This document shows, in pieces, positions 6,860 through 14,146 of a stretch of 14,146 nt of DNA (position 1 is the first letter of the stretch; each line of letters begins with the position of its first letter). Source of the stretch: an uncultured Clostridium sp. GTDB taxonomy: Bacteria > Bacillota > Clostridia > Peptostreptococcales > Peptostreptococcaceae. The position numbers and the translations under genes were made by a program. The DNA lies in contig USRS01000071.1 in NCBI GenBank assembly GCA_900557165.1, forward strand, positions 1-14,146, in the 5' to 3' direction. The notes under the pieces are model-generated. The model made no database searches, was not told the origin of the DNA, and saw only the letters and a list, made by a program, of their open reading frames with translations.

Positions 6860-7909
6860 TTATTCTTTAGATTCCATACTCGCATTTTTAGCCAGTATTT
6901 CATCTCCCTTTTTACGTATTTTATCATATACAGCCTTCATGTCTTCTTCTTTAGTATACTCTTCATGAAGTGATGCCATTTTTTCTTGGAATGGTTTTAT
7001 ATCTGGATAATAGAATTTAACTCCCATAGCTTCTGCTTTTTCTTTTGCTTCCTGTGCTGCTTCATCCCATAATTCCATTTCATATTCATTTGCATAATCT
7101 GCAGCTTCTCTAACTATTTGTGCTTCTTCTTTAGTTAATTTATTCTCTAATAAATTTGTACTAGCAACTAATATATCAGGTAACATTGCATGCATATTGT
7201 AAGAATAATGTTTTGCAACTTCACCATGTTTGTTGTTTATTAATGCTAATTCGTTATTTTCTGCTCCATCTATAACACTTTGTTGTAATCCTGTATAAAC
7301 TTCCCCAAACGACATTGGTGTTGGTGATGCCCCTAAAGCTTCAAGCATTTTCACATTTGTAGGACTTGTTTGAACTCTTATTTTCAATCCTTTTAAATCT
7401 TCTGGTTTCATTATTGCTTTTTTAGTAGTGTATATATTTCTAACCCCAGCGTCAAACCAAGTTAATCCAACAAATCCACTATCTTTAGTTGACTCATATA
7501 CAGGTTTTATTATTTCTTCATCATTCATTACTTCATGATAATGCTCTGTACTATCCATTATGTAAGGTAAGTTTAATACTGTATAGCAATCATTGAAAGC
7601 TTCTAATGTTCCTAGACCTGCTATTACTAAATCAACTGCCCCAGTTTGAGATAATTCTACTGCTTGAGCTGTAGCTCCTAATAATTCATTTGGGAATATT
7701 TGAACATCAACTGCTCCATTAGTTTTTTCTTCCACATATTTTTCAAATTCTAACATTGCTTTATGTTGGGGATGATCCTCATTTTGACCATGTGCAACTC
7801 TAACAACCTTAACTTTTGTTTCTTGTCCATTTACTTTGCTACATCCTACAGCCCCAAGTCCGACAGCTGCAACTAGTAACAAGGCAGTAATACGTTTTCC
7901 TAACTTCAT
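6860..7909 (-). CDS. dctP: TRAP solute-binding lipoprotein (DctP family), probable uronate binder
   Basis: A 349-residue extracytoplasmic binding protein. The N-terminus is a lipoprotein signal peptide (MKLGKR, hydrophobic core, AVGC) with the lipidated cysteine at 23, so it is membrane-anchored outside the cell as expected in a Gram-positive. DctP-fold features: FPNELLGATAQAVELSQTGAVDL (start at 72), GLTWFDAGVRNIYT with R157, and the LKGLKIRVQTSP motif with R178, the conserved arginine that salt-bridges the ligand carboxylate. The motif FGEVYTGLQQSVIDGAEN is also typical. The ATG has AAAGGTGG seven bases upstream. It follows uxaC after a 108-base gap containing a long inverted repeat that may adjust its expression relative to the enzymes. 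The family binds organic and sugar acids; a hexuronate ligand is inferred from the operon. Confidence 0.95.
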   Translation of the reverse strand: MKLGKRITALLLVAAVGLGAVGCSKVNGQETKVKVVRVAHGQNEDHPQHKAMLEFEKYVEEKTNGAVDVQIFPNELLGATAQAVELSQTGAVDLVIAGLGTLEAFNDCYTVLNLPYIMDSTEHYHEVMNDEEIIKPVYESTKDSGFVGLTWFDAGVRNIYTTKKAIMKPEDLKGLKIRVQTSPTNVKMLEALGASPTPMSFGEVYTGLQQSVIDGAENNELALINNKHGEVAKHYSYNMHAMLPDILVASTNLLENKLTKEEAQIVREAADYANEYEMELWDEAAQEAKEKAEAMGVKFYYPDIKPFQEKMASLHEEYTKEEDMKAVYDKIRKKGDEILAKNASMESKE

Positions 7910-7932
7910 CTAATATCCACCTTTCTAAAGCA

Positions 7933-7974
7933 GATACTTTATTCGCAACTTTCATCTTTTGCGAATAAAGTATC
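7933..7974 (-). promoter_or_regulatory. Perfect 16-bp inverted repeat in the dctP leader
   Basis: GATACTTTATTCGCAA (7933-7948) and its exact complement (7959-7974) flank a 10-base loop. On the minus strand the hairpin sits between uxaC and dctP, ending 23 bases before the dctP start, and is followed by TGCTTTAGAAAGG rather than a T run, so it does not look like a simple terminator for uxaC. It may be an RNA-processing or stabilising hairpin, or a protein-binding site. It does not contain the complement of the dctP ribosome site, so direct masking is unlikely. Confidence 0.65.
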
Positions 7975-8017
7975 ATTTTTATCTATATTCATATAATATT
8001 TAGAATTTAATATATTA

Positions 8018-9442
8018 TTAATTCCCTTTAAAATAGTTACTTGCGTTATTGTAGCAAATATTTTCTATTATTTCCCCTAATATATCCATATCAGCTGGAT
8101 ATTCTCCATTTTCAACTAATCCACCGATATAGTTACATAATATTCTTCTGAAGTATTCGTGTCTTGTATAAGATAAGAAACTTCTAGAGTCAGTTAACAT
8201 TCCTACAAATTGGCTTATTAAACCTAATTGAGATAATGCCATCATTTGTCTTTCCATTCCATCTTTTTGATCGTTGAACCACCAACCTGATCCAAATTGT
8301 ATTTTACCTGCTACTCCACCACCTTGGAAGTTTCCTAACATTGTTCCTAAAACTTCATTATCTTTTGGGTTTAAGCAGTATAATATAGTTTTTGGAAGAT
8401 GATCTTCTGTATCAAGTAAATCTAAGAATCTTGATAGAGGTTGAGCTACTTCTCCATCATCTATACTATCAAATCCAACATCTGGACCTAATTTTTTAAA
8501 CATTCTTGAATTATTATTTCTTAGTGCACCTATATGAAGTTGCATTACCATATTATTTTTATGATACATTCTACCTAACTCTATCATTGTTAAAGTAGAG
8601 TATTTTTCTATTTCTTCTTGAGTTAAATTTTCTCCATTTAATGCTTTTTGGAATATTTCATTTACTTCTTGCTCGTTAGTGTTTCTGAAGTAAACTCTAT
8701 CCATTGCATGGTCAGTTATTGTACAACCATTAGCTACGAAGAATTCTACTCTTTTTTCTAAAACTTCTATTAACTCTTTGAATGTAGTTATATTTGTATT
8801 TTCTGTTTGTCCTAATTCTTTTATATACTCTGCAAAACCTTCATTACCTATTTTAACTGCTTTGTCAGGTCTAAATGTTGGTCTTACTTCACAATCAAAG
8901 TTTTCATCATTAGCTATTTCTATATGATATTTTAAATCATCAGCTGGATCATCTGTTGTTCCTATATATTTAACATTAGAGTTAATTATCATAGATCTTG
9001 CACTGAAATTAGGATTTTGTATTATTTCATTACATCTGTTCCATATTTCTTCTGCATTTTTTTCACTTAATGTTTCTTCTATTCCAAAGAATCTTTTTAA
9101 TTCTAAGTGAGACCAATGATATATTGGATTTCCTATTAAATAAGGCATTGTTTTTGCGAAAGCCTTAAATTTTTCAAAATCACTTTTATCTCCTGTTATA
9201 TATTCTTCATCTACACCGAAACTTCTCATAGCTCTCCATTTGTAGTGATCTCCATATAACCATATTTCTGTTATGTTGTTATATCTTTTATCTTCTGCTA
9301 TTTGACTAGGTATTAAGTGACAATGGTAGTCAAATATAGGCATATTTTTTGCATGATTATGATATAAATATTTTGCAGTTTCATTACTTAATAAGAAATC
9401 TTCATCCATAAATTTTTTAGCTATTACACACGTACTTTGCAT
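8018..9442 (-). CDS. uxaC: Uronate isomerase (glucuronate/galacturonate isomerase)
   Basis: A 474-residue cytosolic amidohydrolase-superfamily enzyme that interconverts D-galacturonate and D-tagaturonate (and D-glucuronate and D-fructuronate), the first step of the isomerase pathway. The length is close to the E. coli protein. Strongly conserved blocks are intact: FDYHCHL with metal-site histidines H40 and H42, GDHYKWRAMRSFGV, GNPIYHWSHLELKRFFGI, HIGALRNNNSRMFKKLGPDVGFDS, FGSGWWFNDQKDGMERQM and TDSRSFLSYTRHEYFRRIL. ATG 9442 is chosen because AGGGGG is eight bases upstream; an internal Met at residue 12 aligns with the usual start region but lacks a clear ribosome site. It begins 16 bases after the uxaA stop, so it is probably translated from the same mRNA. 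No sign of damage. Confidence 0.97.
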   Translation of the reverse strand: MQSTCVIAKKFMDEDFLLSNETAKYLYHNHAKNMPIFDYHCHLIPSQIAEDKRYNNITEIWLYGDHYKWRAMRSFGVDEEYITGDKSDFEKFKAFAKTMPYLIGNPIYHWSHLELKRFFGIEETLSEKNAEEIWNRCNEIIQNPNFSARSMIINSNVKYIGTTDDPADDLKYHIEIANDENFDCEVRPTFRPDKAVKIGNEGFAEYIKELGQTENTNITTFKELIEVLEKRVEFFVANGCTITDHAMDRVYFRNTNEQEVNEIFQKALNGENLTQEEIEKYSTLTMIELGRMYHKNNMVMQLHIGALRNNNSRMFKKLGPDVGFDSIDDGEVAQPLSRFLDLLDTEDHLPKTILYCLNPKDNEVLGTMLGNFQGGGVAGKIQFGSGWWFNDQKDGMERQMMALSQLGLISQFVGMLTDSRSFLSYTRHEYFRRILCNYIGGLVENGEYPADMDILGEIIENICYNNASNYFKGN

Positions 9443-9458
9443 ATTTATTTCCCCCTAC

Positions 9459-10941
9459 TTATAAAGTTACTCCGTCTTTTAGTATTGATATTTCTTTGTA
9501 TCCATTTTTCTCATTATGAGCTACATATTCTCCCGATGCAGTATCTACTATCATTTTGAAGAATGATTCATCTAAACTTTCAAAATCATGGTCTTCTAGT
9601 ATTTGTCCTGCATTAAAATCAATCCAATGTTTCTTTTTATTATATAAATCTGTATTAGTAGATATTTTTAAAGTTGGAACAGTTCCTCCAAAAGGAGTTC
9701 CTCTACCTGTAGTAAACAGTACCATATGAGCTCCTGCTGCTGCTAAAACTGTAACTGCAACTTGATCATTTCCTGGTCCGTATAATAAGTTAAGTCCTGT
9801 TTTTGTAGATTTATCTCCATATCTAAGTACATCTGTTACTATAGATTTTCCACCTTTTTGTACGCAACCTAAAGATTTTTCTTCTAGCGTTGTTATTCCA
9901 CCTTTTTTATTTCCTGGAGATGGATTTTCATATATAACTTGGTCGTATCTTATGAAATATTCTTTAAAATCATTGATTAAGTGAACACTTCTATCAAATA
10001 CATCTTTATCTATTGCTCTATCAAATAAAATTGTCTCTGCTCCAAACATTTCTGGCACTTCTGTTTGTATAGATGTTCCGCCTAATCTTATTATTTCATC
10101 TGATAATCTTCCTAAAAGTGGATTTGCAGTTATTCCAGGCATCTGATCCACCACATTTAAGACCTATTTTTAATTTAGATATATGTACATCTTCTCTTTC
10201 AAATTTAGAAGCATAATCAACTAATTTTTCTATTAATTTCATACCTTCTTCTATTTCACCTTCAACATCTTGTATGTTTAAGAATTTAACTCTATCGTGA
10301 TTTATTGGTTCTAATATTTCTTTAAAACTATCTAATGTATTATTTTCACATCCAAGCCCTACAACTAAAACCCCTGCTGCATTTGGATGATTAACTAAAC
10401 CTGATAGTATTTTTTTTGTATTTTCTAAATCGTCTCCAAGTTGAGAACAACCATGAGGATGTTCAAAATTATATATTCCGTCTACTTTATCATTTAAAAG
10501 TTTTTGTCCTTCTTTAGCTAGTAAAGTACAAGTTTTATTTATACATCCTACAGTATTTATTATCCATATTTCATTTCTTATACCAACTTCGCCATTGTCA
10601 CGGACATATCCCTTGAAGAATATATCCTTGTGACTTTTTTCTTGGCTTAATGTATTTTCTTTGAAGTCGTATTCTAATATTCCGTCTAATCCAGTTCTCA
10701 TATTATGAGAATGTATCCACTGACCTACTTTTATATCTTCTTTAGCTTTTCCTATACTATATCCGTACTTTAAAACATCATTATCTTTTTTAATTTCTTT
10801 TATAGCTACTTTGTGGCCCTTTGGAGTATCTTCTAATAATGTAATTTGTTCTCCGTCAACATCAATTATTTTTCCTTTTACTCCATCTTCTAAAAGTACT
10901 ACCACATCATCATCTTTATTTATCTTAACAAACTGGCTCAT
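9459..10941 (-). pseudogene. uxaA: Altronate dehydratase, frameshifted
   Basis: UxaA converts D-altronate to 2-keto-3-deoxy-D-gluconate, an iron-dependent cytosolic reaction. The N-terminal part (ATG 10941, GGAGAAAG upstream) has a SAF-like domain (about 1-80), NGEVGIRNEIWIINTVGC (C133), PHGCSQLGDD (C165), GLGCENN (C198) and GLKCGGSDA (C263). After Ala268 it shifts into 13 unrelated residues and stops at 10096. The rest continues in another frame from about 10136 to the stop at 9459: GITANPLLGRLSDEI, TEVPEMFGAE, YENPSPGNKKGGITTLEEKSLGC, STGRGTPFGG-type motifs. The family reads SDxxSGITANP here. Restoring five bases gives 495 residues, the E. coli length. The downstream frame has only a GTG without a ribosome site, and the break is inside the catalytic domain, so two working subunits are unlikely. 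The start overlaps the uxaB end by 17 bases. Confidence 0.9.
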
Positions 10942-12418
10942 ATTCTTTCTCCATAGATTGCATTTTTTCTGTAACAACTTCAACTATATTTAAATACTTA
11001 GTCATATCTTCACCCCAGATTTTTTCATTGCTAAGTACATATCTTACATAGTCTTCATTTTTTTCTTCAAATTTAACATTTGCATTGTACATAAAGTCTA
11101 ATACTTCTGGAGTATCAAATACTTTGTACTCATTTCCTTTGAAGTCATGTCCTACAAATCCTGATTCTGTTTTTTCAACTTGGTAGAATCTTATTAAACC
11201 TGCTAAACCAACCATCATATTTTCTGGTAATTTATTATTATCTTCTATATAAGATTTAACAGTTGGCCATAATCTATTTGAGAACTTAGATACTGAGTTC
11301 ATTGATATAGATTCTAATTTATGTTTTATATGTGGATTTCTAAATCTTCCAAGCACTGTAGAAGCAAATTCTTCTTTATTTCCTGTTTTATTTTTTAATG
11401 AAGGTAAAATTTCTTTTCCTAATGTTTCATTTAAGTATGCTTTCATTGTTTCATTTTCAACAACTTCGTCTACTTGTTTAAATCCTTTTAATATACTTTG
11501 TGGTGTTATTAAAGTATGAGATCCGTTTAATATTCTTACTTTTAATAATTGTGTATCATGTAGAGAATCTAACCATTGAACATTTAGTCCTGAAGCTTTT
11601 AATGGAAGTATTTTATCAAGTTCTTCGCTTCCTTCTATTGCCCATAAGAAGAATGGTTCACACATAGACATTGCCCCGTCTTTGTATCCTAATTTTTCAA
11701 AATAGAATTCTTCTTCATCTCTTGGGTATCCTGGAACTATTCTATCAACTAAGTTGCTTAAGAATACACAGTTTTCTTCAACCCAAGTTTTACATTCTTG
11801 ACTAGCACCAAAATCTTCTAAGTGTTTAAATGCATATTCTTTTAAAACTCTTCCATTTTCAGCAACTAATTCACATGGGAATATTAATAATTTTTTAGAT
11901 ATATTTCCTAATACTTCAAATCTATGCATTAAGAATGCTGTAAGTTTTCCTGGGTATAATCCATCTTCACTTACATTTTCTAGTTCTACTTTTTTGTAAG
12001 CAAGTCCAGCTTCTGTTGTATTTGATATAACAACATCTAAACTTTCCATTTCAGCTATGTTCATAAAAGTATCCCATTCAACATTATAGTTGAATACTTT
12101 TGAGAATACAGATAATATGTCAGTTTCAAATATTTCTTCTTCTCCTCTGAATCCTCTTTGAATTACTGTATATAACATATCTTGATTGTTTAAAGTTTTT
12201 ATTTTTCCATCATAATTTAGTGGACAAGTTAAAGCTATTGATCCATCAAAATTTCCTTCTTTTATAGCTCTATCTACCATCCAGTCAAAGAATGACATTA
12301 AAAAGTTACCTTCTCCAACTTGCATTATTCTTATAGGACTGTTAACAACTTTTTCATGGTGTTTTCTTTGTTCTTCAGTTAAGCAATCTATGCTTAAATT
12401 TTTAAATTCTTTATTCAT
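10925..12418 (-). CDS. uxaB: Tagaturonate reductase (altronate oxidoreductase)
   Basis: A 497-residue NAD-dependent enzyme of the mannitol dehydrogenase/polyol long-chain family, reducing D-tagaturonate to D-altronate. The Rossmann-type N-terminus carries IMQVGEGNFLMSFFDWMVD (GEGNF at 35-39), followed by ISNTTEAGLAY, LLIFPCELVAENG and LVDRIVPGYPRDE. The C-terminal helical domain has the family active-site block KVRILNGSHT (K293, N298, H301), and RFRNPHIKHKLESISMNSVSKF. The EGNFL...FFDW pattern and the C-terminal PVC ending resemble UxaB rather than mannonate oxidoreductase UxuB; neighbouring uxaA agrees. GGGAG lies ten bases before the ATG. It follows kdgK by 24 bases, and its last 17 bases overlap the uxaA start, suggesting translational coupling. 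Intact. Confidence 0.95.
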   Translation of the reverse strand: MNKEFKNLSIDCLTEEQRKHHEKVVNSPIRIMQVGEGNFLMSFFDWMVDRAIKEGNFDGSIALTCPLNYDGKIKTLNNQDMLYTVIQRGFRGEEEIFETDILSVFSKVFNYNVEWDTFMNIAEMESLDVVISNTTEAGLAYKKVELENVSEDGLYPGKLTAFLMHRFEVLGNISKKLLIFPCELVAENGRVLKEYAFKHLEDFGASQECKTWVEENCVFLSNLVDRIVPGYPRDEEEFYFEKLGYKDGAMSMCEPFFLWAIEGSEELDKILPLKASGLNVQWLDSLHDTQLLKVRILNGSHTLITPQSILKGFKQVDEVVENETMKAYLNETLGKEILPSLKNKTGNKEEFASTVLGRFRNPHIKHKLESISMNSVSKFSNRLWPTVKSYIEDNNKLPENMMVGLAGLIRFYQVEKTESGFVGHDFKGNEYKVFDTPEVLDFMYNANVKFEEKNEDYVRYVLSNEKIWGEDMTKYLNIVEVVTEKMQSMEKEYEPVC

Positions 12419-12442
12419 ATTCCCAATTCTCCCTACAAAAAT

Positions 12443-13471
12443 TTATCTATTTATATTTTCTACACCAGACATCATCAATGATTTTATATCTTTTTCACTA
12501 ACTAAGTTCATATCACCAGATATACTATGTTTTAACACACTTGCACAAGTTGCAAATTCTACGGTTTCTTCACAAGTCATTTGATTAAGTAATCCATGAA
12601 GAATTCCTGCAGTGAAAGAATCTCCTCCTCCAACTCTATCCAATATATCAAAGGTATATTCTTTGGATTTATTAACGTTTTCCCCGTCAAATAAATATCC
12701 CTTTAATGAGTTGTTATTTACTGAGTTTACTTTTCTTCTTGTAGAAGATGCAAATTTTAAATTAGGATATTTTTCAAATAATTTTTTATATAGTATTTTT
12801 AAATTCTCTTCAAAGCTTTCTGTTGGAATATCATATAGTAAAATATTTTTAAAATCTAAAATTCCTAAAAATGCTATATCCACATAAGGTAAAATCTCTA
12901 GCATAAACTGTCTAGCATCTTCTAAACTCCATAGTTTCGCTCTAAAGTTAGAATCATAAGAGACTATTATATTTCTTTTTTTACATTCTTTAACTAATTT
13001 TAAAGTTGTATTTTTTAAATCATCACTAAGTGCAGGATTAATTCCTGATATATGAAGTAATTTTACATCTTCTAAGATTTTATCTATATCAAATTCGTCT
13101 TCTTTTGCCATAGATATAGCTGAATATTTTCTATCGTATATAACATCTGTATTTCTAAGTCCCATACCTTGTTCTAGAAAATATATACCAAGTCTTCCTT
13201 CACCTGTAATAATATCTTTTGTGTCTACACCAAAAGATCTTAAATCTTTAATTACTTTTTCACCCAACTTATTATCAGGCAATTTTGTAACAAATTTAGT
13301 ATCATGACCAAACATACTTAAGCTACATATAACATTCGCTTCTCCTCCTGCATAAGTAGCACTGAATGAATTAGCTTGTATTATTTTTTCATAACCTGGT
13401 GGTGTTAGCCTAAGCATAACCTCCCCTAATCCAAGTACTTTTCCTTCATATTTAGCTTCTAATTTTTTCAA
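12443..13471 (-). CDS. kdgK: 2-keto-3-deoxygluconate kinase (PfkB family)
   Basis: A 342-residue ribokinase-family sugar kinase that phosphorylates 2-keto-3-deoxygluconate with ATP to KDPG. The first strand KVLGLGEVMLRLTPPG (11-26), PfkB signature 1 region YAGGEANVICSLSMFG (GG at 42-43) and the C-terminal ATP/anion-hole motif DRVGGGDSFTAG (catalytic Asp284) are all present. The start is a TTG at 13471, with AAGGAG 13 bases upstream inside the end of eda; the next Met (residue 19) would delete the first beta strand, so TTG is preferred. The spacing is long, and the start overlaps the eda stop by 20 bases, implying coupled translation. Context with eda and uxa genes supports KDG as substrate over other PfkB sugars. 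Confidence 0.93.
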   Translation of the reverse strand: MKKLEAKYEGKVLGLGEVMLRLTPPGYEKIIQANSFSATYAGGEANVICSLSMFGHDTKFVTKLPDNKLGEKVIKDLRSFGVDTKDIITGEGRLGIYFLEQGMGLRNTDVIYDRKYSAISMAKEDEFDIDKILEDVKLLHISGINPALSDDLKNTTLKLVKECKKRNIIVSYDSNFRAKLWSLEDARQFMLEILPYVDIAFLGILDFKNILLYDIPTESFEENLKILYKKLFEKYPNLKFASSTRRKVNSVNNNSLKGYLFDGENVNKSKEYTFDILDRVGGGDSFTAGILHGLLNQMTCEETVEFATCASVLKHSISGDMNLVSEKDIKSLMMSGVENINR

Positions 13472-14057
13472 TTTTATTTACAAACTCCTTAGCTAAATTT
13501 TCTATATCCTCTAAACTTCCTTTAAATAAAGCTCCTCCGACTCCAACACATGAAACTCCCATTTTAAACCATTCTTCTATGTTGTCTATATTAACTCCAC
13601 CAGTTGGCATTATTTCCACATGAGGTATAGGTGCTTTTACTGCTTTTATGTATTTAGGTCCAAATATTTCTCCTGGAAATACTTTTACCATTTTATTACC
13701 CTTTTCTAAAGCATGCATAATTTCCGTAACAGTCATACATCCAGGGAAATAAGTTACTCCCATTTCATGGCATACATCATTAATTTCTTCATTATATCCA
13801 GGACTTACTACATATTTAGCTCCTGCAAGTATGGAATCTTTAGCCATTTTTCCATTTAATACGCTTCCTACTCCGATTATCATGTCTTTATTGTCTTTAT
13901 ATTCTTCTATAAGTTCATTTACGTTAGGTATTGAATAAGTTAGCTCTAATGCTTTTATTCCACCTTTTACACAAGCATTCATATATTCTCTCGCTTGTTC
14001 ATGACTGTCGGCTCTAAGTACAGCTACTATTCCTTGTTCTTTTATAATATCTAACAT
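13452..14057 (-). CDS. eda: KDPG aldolase (2-dehydro-3-deoxyphosphogluconate aldolase)
   Basis: A 201-residue class I aldolase, a single TIM barrel, cleaving KDPG into pyruvate and glyceraldehyde-3-phosphate as the last step of the uronate route. Visible family motifs: GIVAVLRA near the start, ALELTYSIPN with the catalytic glutamate E38, IGVGSVLN, AGAKYVVSPG, YFPGCMTVTE, VKVFPGE with the Schiff-base lysine K125, and the phosphate-binding PTGGV plus GVGGALF near the C-terminus. The length is slightly short of E. coli Eda (213) but normal for Firmicute forms. The ATG has AGGGGGA three bases upstream. It is the first gene of the operon in the minus direction; its 3' end overlaps kdgK. A dual KDPG/KHG activity is possible in this family. 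Confidence 0.95.
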   Translation of the reverse strand: MLDIIKEQGIVAVLRADSHEQAREYMNACVKGGIKALELTYSIPNVNELIEEYKDNKDMIIGVGSVLNGKMAKDSILAGAKYVVSPGYNEEINDVCHEMGVTYFPGCMTVTEIMHALEKGNKMVKVFPGEIFGPKYIKAVKAPIPHVEIMPTGGVNIDNIEEWFKMGVSCVGVGGALFKGSLEDIENLAKEFVNKIEKIRS

Positions 14058-14079
14058 ATGTCCCCCTAAATCTCGTTAT

Positions 14080-14089
14080 TTGTATACAA
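14080..14089. promoter_or_regulatory. Palindromic operator candidate upstream of eda
   Basis: TTGTATACAA is a perfect 10-bp palindrome, 22 bases before the eda start. It resembles the TNGT...ACNA-type half sites of GntR/FadR-group repressors, and the centre GTATAC also occurs in the E. coli UxuR/ExuR consensus (TGGTATACCA). A TATAAT-like -10 lies just upstream on the minus strand (14113-14108), although no good -35 is seen, so the palindrome would fall shortly after the transcription start, a usual repressor position. No regulator of this family lies in the window. It is the only GTATAC I found here. Confidence 0.45.
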
Positions 14090-14146
14090 GAATATTTTTA
14101 AAATAATATTATATAATTAAATATAAAATTTGTATTTTTACACATT

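Noticed and set aside
7933..7981. Hairpin plus ATTTTTAT as a plus-strand terminator
   Set aside because: No plus-strand gene leads into it; the nearest plus-strand gene ends about 3 kb upstream, beyond another terminator.
10134..10145. Programmed ribosomal frameshift in uxaA
   Set aside because: There is no slippery heptamer, and even a correct shift would leave out two residues of the SDxxSGITANP motif. A deletion explains both the frame and the missing residues.
9459..10983. Two adjacent minus-strand frames as separate subunits of a split altronate dehydratase
   Set aside because: The break falls inside the catalytic domain next to a conserved CGGSD motif, the frames overlap by 59 bases with unrelated sequence at the first frame's end, and the second has no ribosome site.
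10942..10983. Upstream ATG at 10983 as the uxaA start
   Set aside because: It adds 14 residues with no family counterpart inside uxaB; ATG 10941 has GGAGAAAG upstream and matches the family N-terminus.
1..14146. Mobile element, CRISPR array or novel defence system
   Set aside because: No transposase, integrase, terminal repeats, regularly spaced repeats or unusual multi-gene module is present; nearly all coding DNA belongs to known metabolic, transport, RNA-decay and regulator families.

Overview
The window is AT-rich DNA with strong purine-rich ribosome binding sites, short intergenic gaps and A/T-ending codons. This fits a low-GC Firmicute of the class Clostridia. A Peptostreptococcaceae-like host (Clostridioides/Paraclostridium/Romboutsia type) is a plausible guess from overall feel only; no marker here fixes the genus.

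The right two thirds (about 4.94-14.1 kb, minus strand) form one hexuronate operon, read in the order eda, kdgK, uxaB, uxaA, uxaC, dctP, dctQ, dctM. The TRAP system (DctPQM) would import D-galacturonate or a related uronate. UxaC isomerises it to tagaturonate, UxaB reduces that to altronate, UxaA dehydrates altronate to 2-keto-3-deoxygluconate (KDG), KdgK phosphorylates KDG, and Eda splits KDPG into pyruvate and glyceraldehyde-3-phosphate. All needed steps are present and no uxuA/uxuB glucuronate branch is seen. The genes overlap or lie within about 30 bases of each other, except for a 108-base gap before dctP that contains a perfect 16-bp inverted repeat. A clear intrinsic terminator follows dctM. 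A 10-bp palindrome upstream of eda is a candidate regulator site.

The most striking observation is that uxaA is broken. Its two halves are in different frames, and comparison with the family pattern points to a net loss of 5 bases (about positions 10137-10140). Restoring them gives 495 residues, the length of E. coli UxaA. If real, the altronate dehydratase step is lost while all neighbours are intact.

The left third holds an AEC-family permease on the plus strand with a good promoter, RNase R (rnr) on the minus strand divergent from it, and an AraC-family regulator whose reading frame runs through its own apparent terminator into a lysine/asparagine-rich tail. A short island of about 50% GC lies behind the permease gene and may be a dispersed repeat or structured element. 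I found no insertion sequence, CRISPR array, tRNA or rRNA, and no convincing unknown defence or mobile system. No gene-free stretch exceeds 300 bases.
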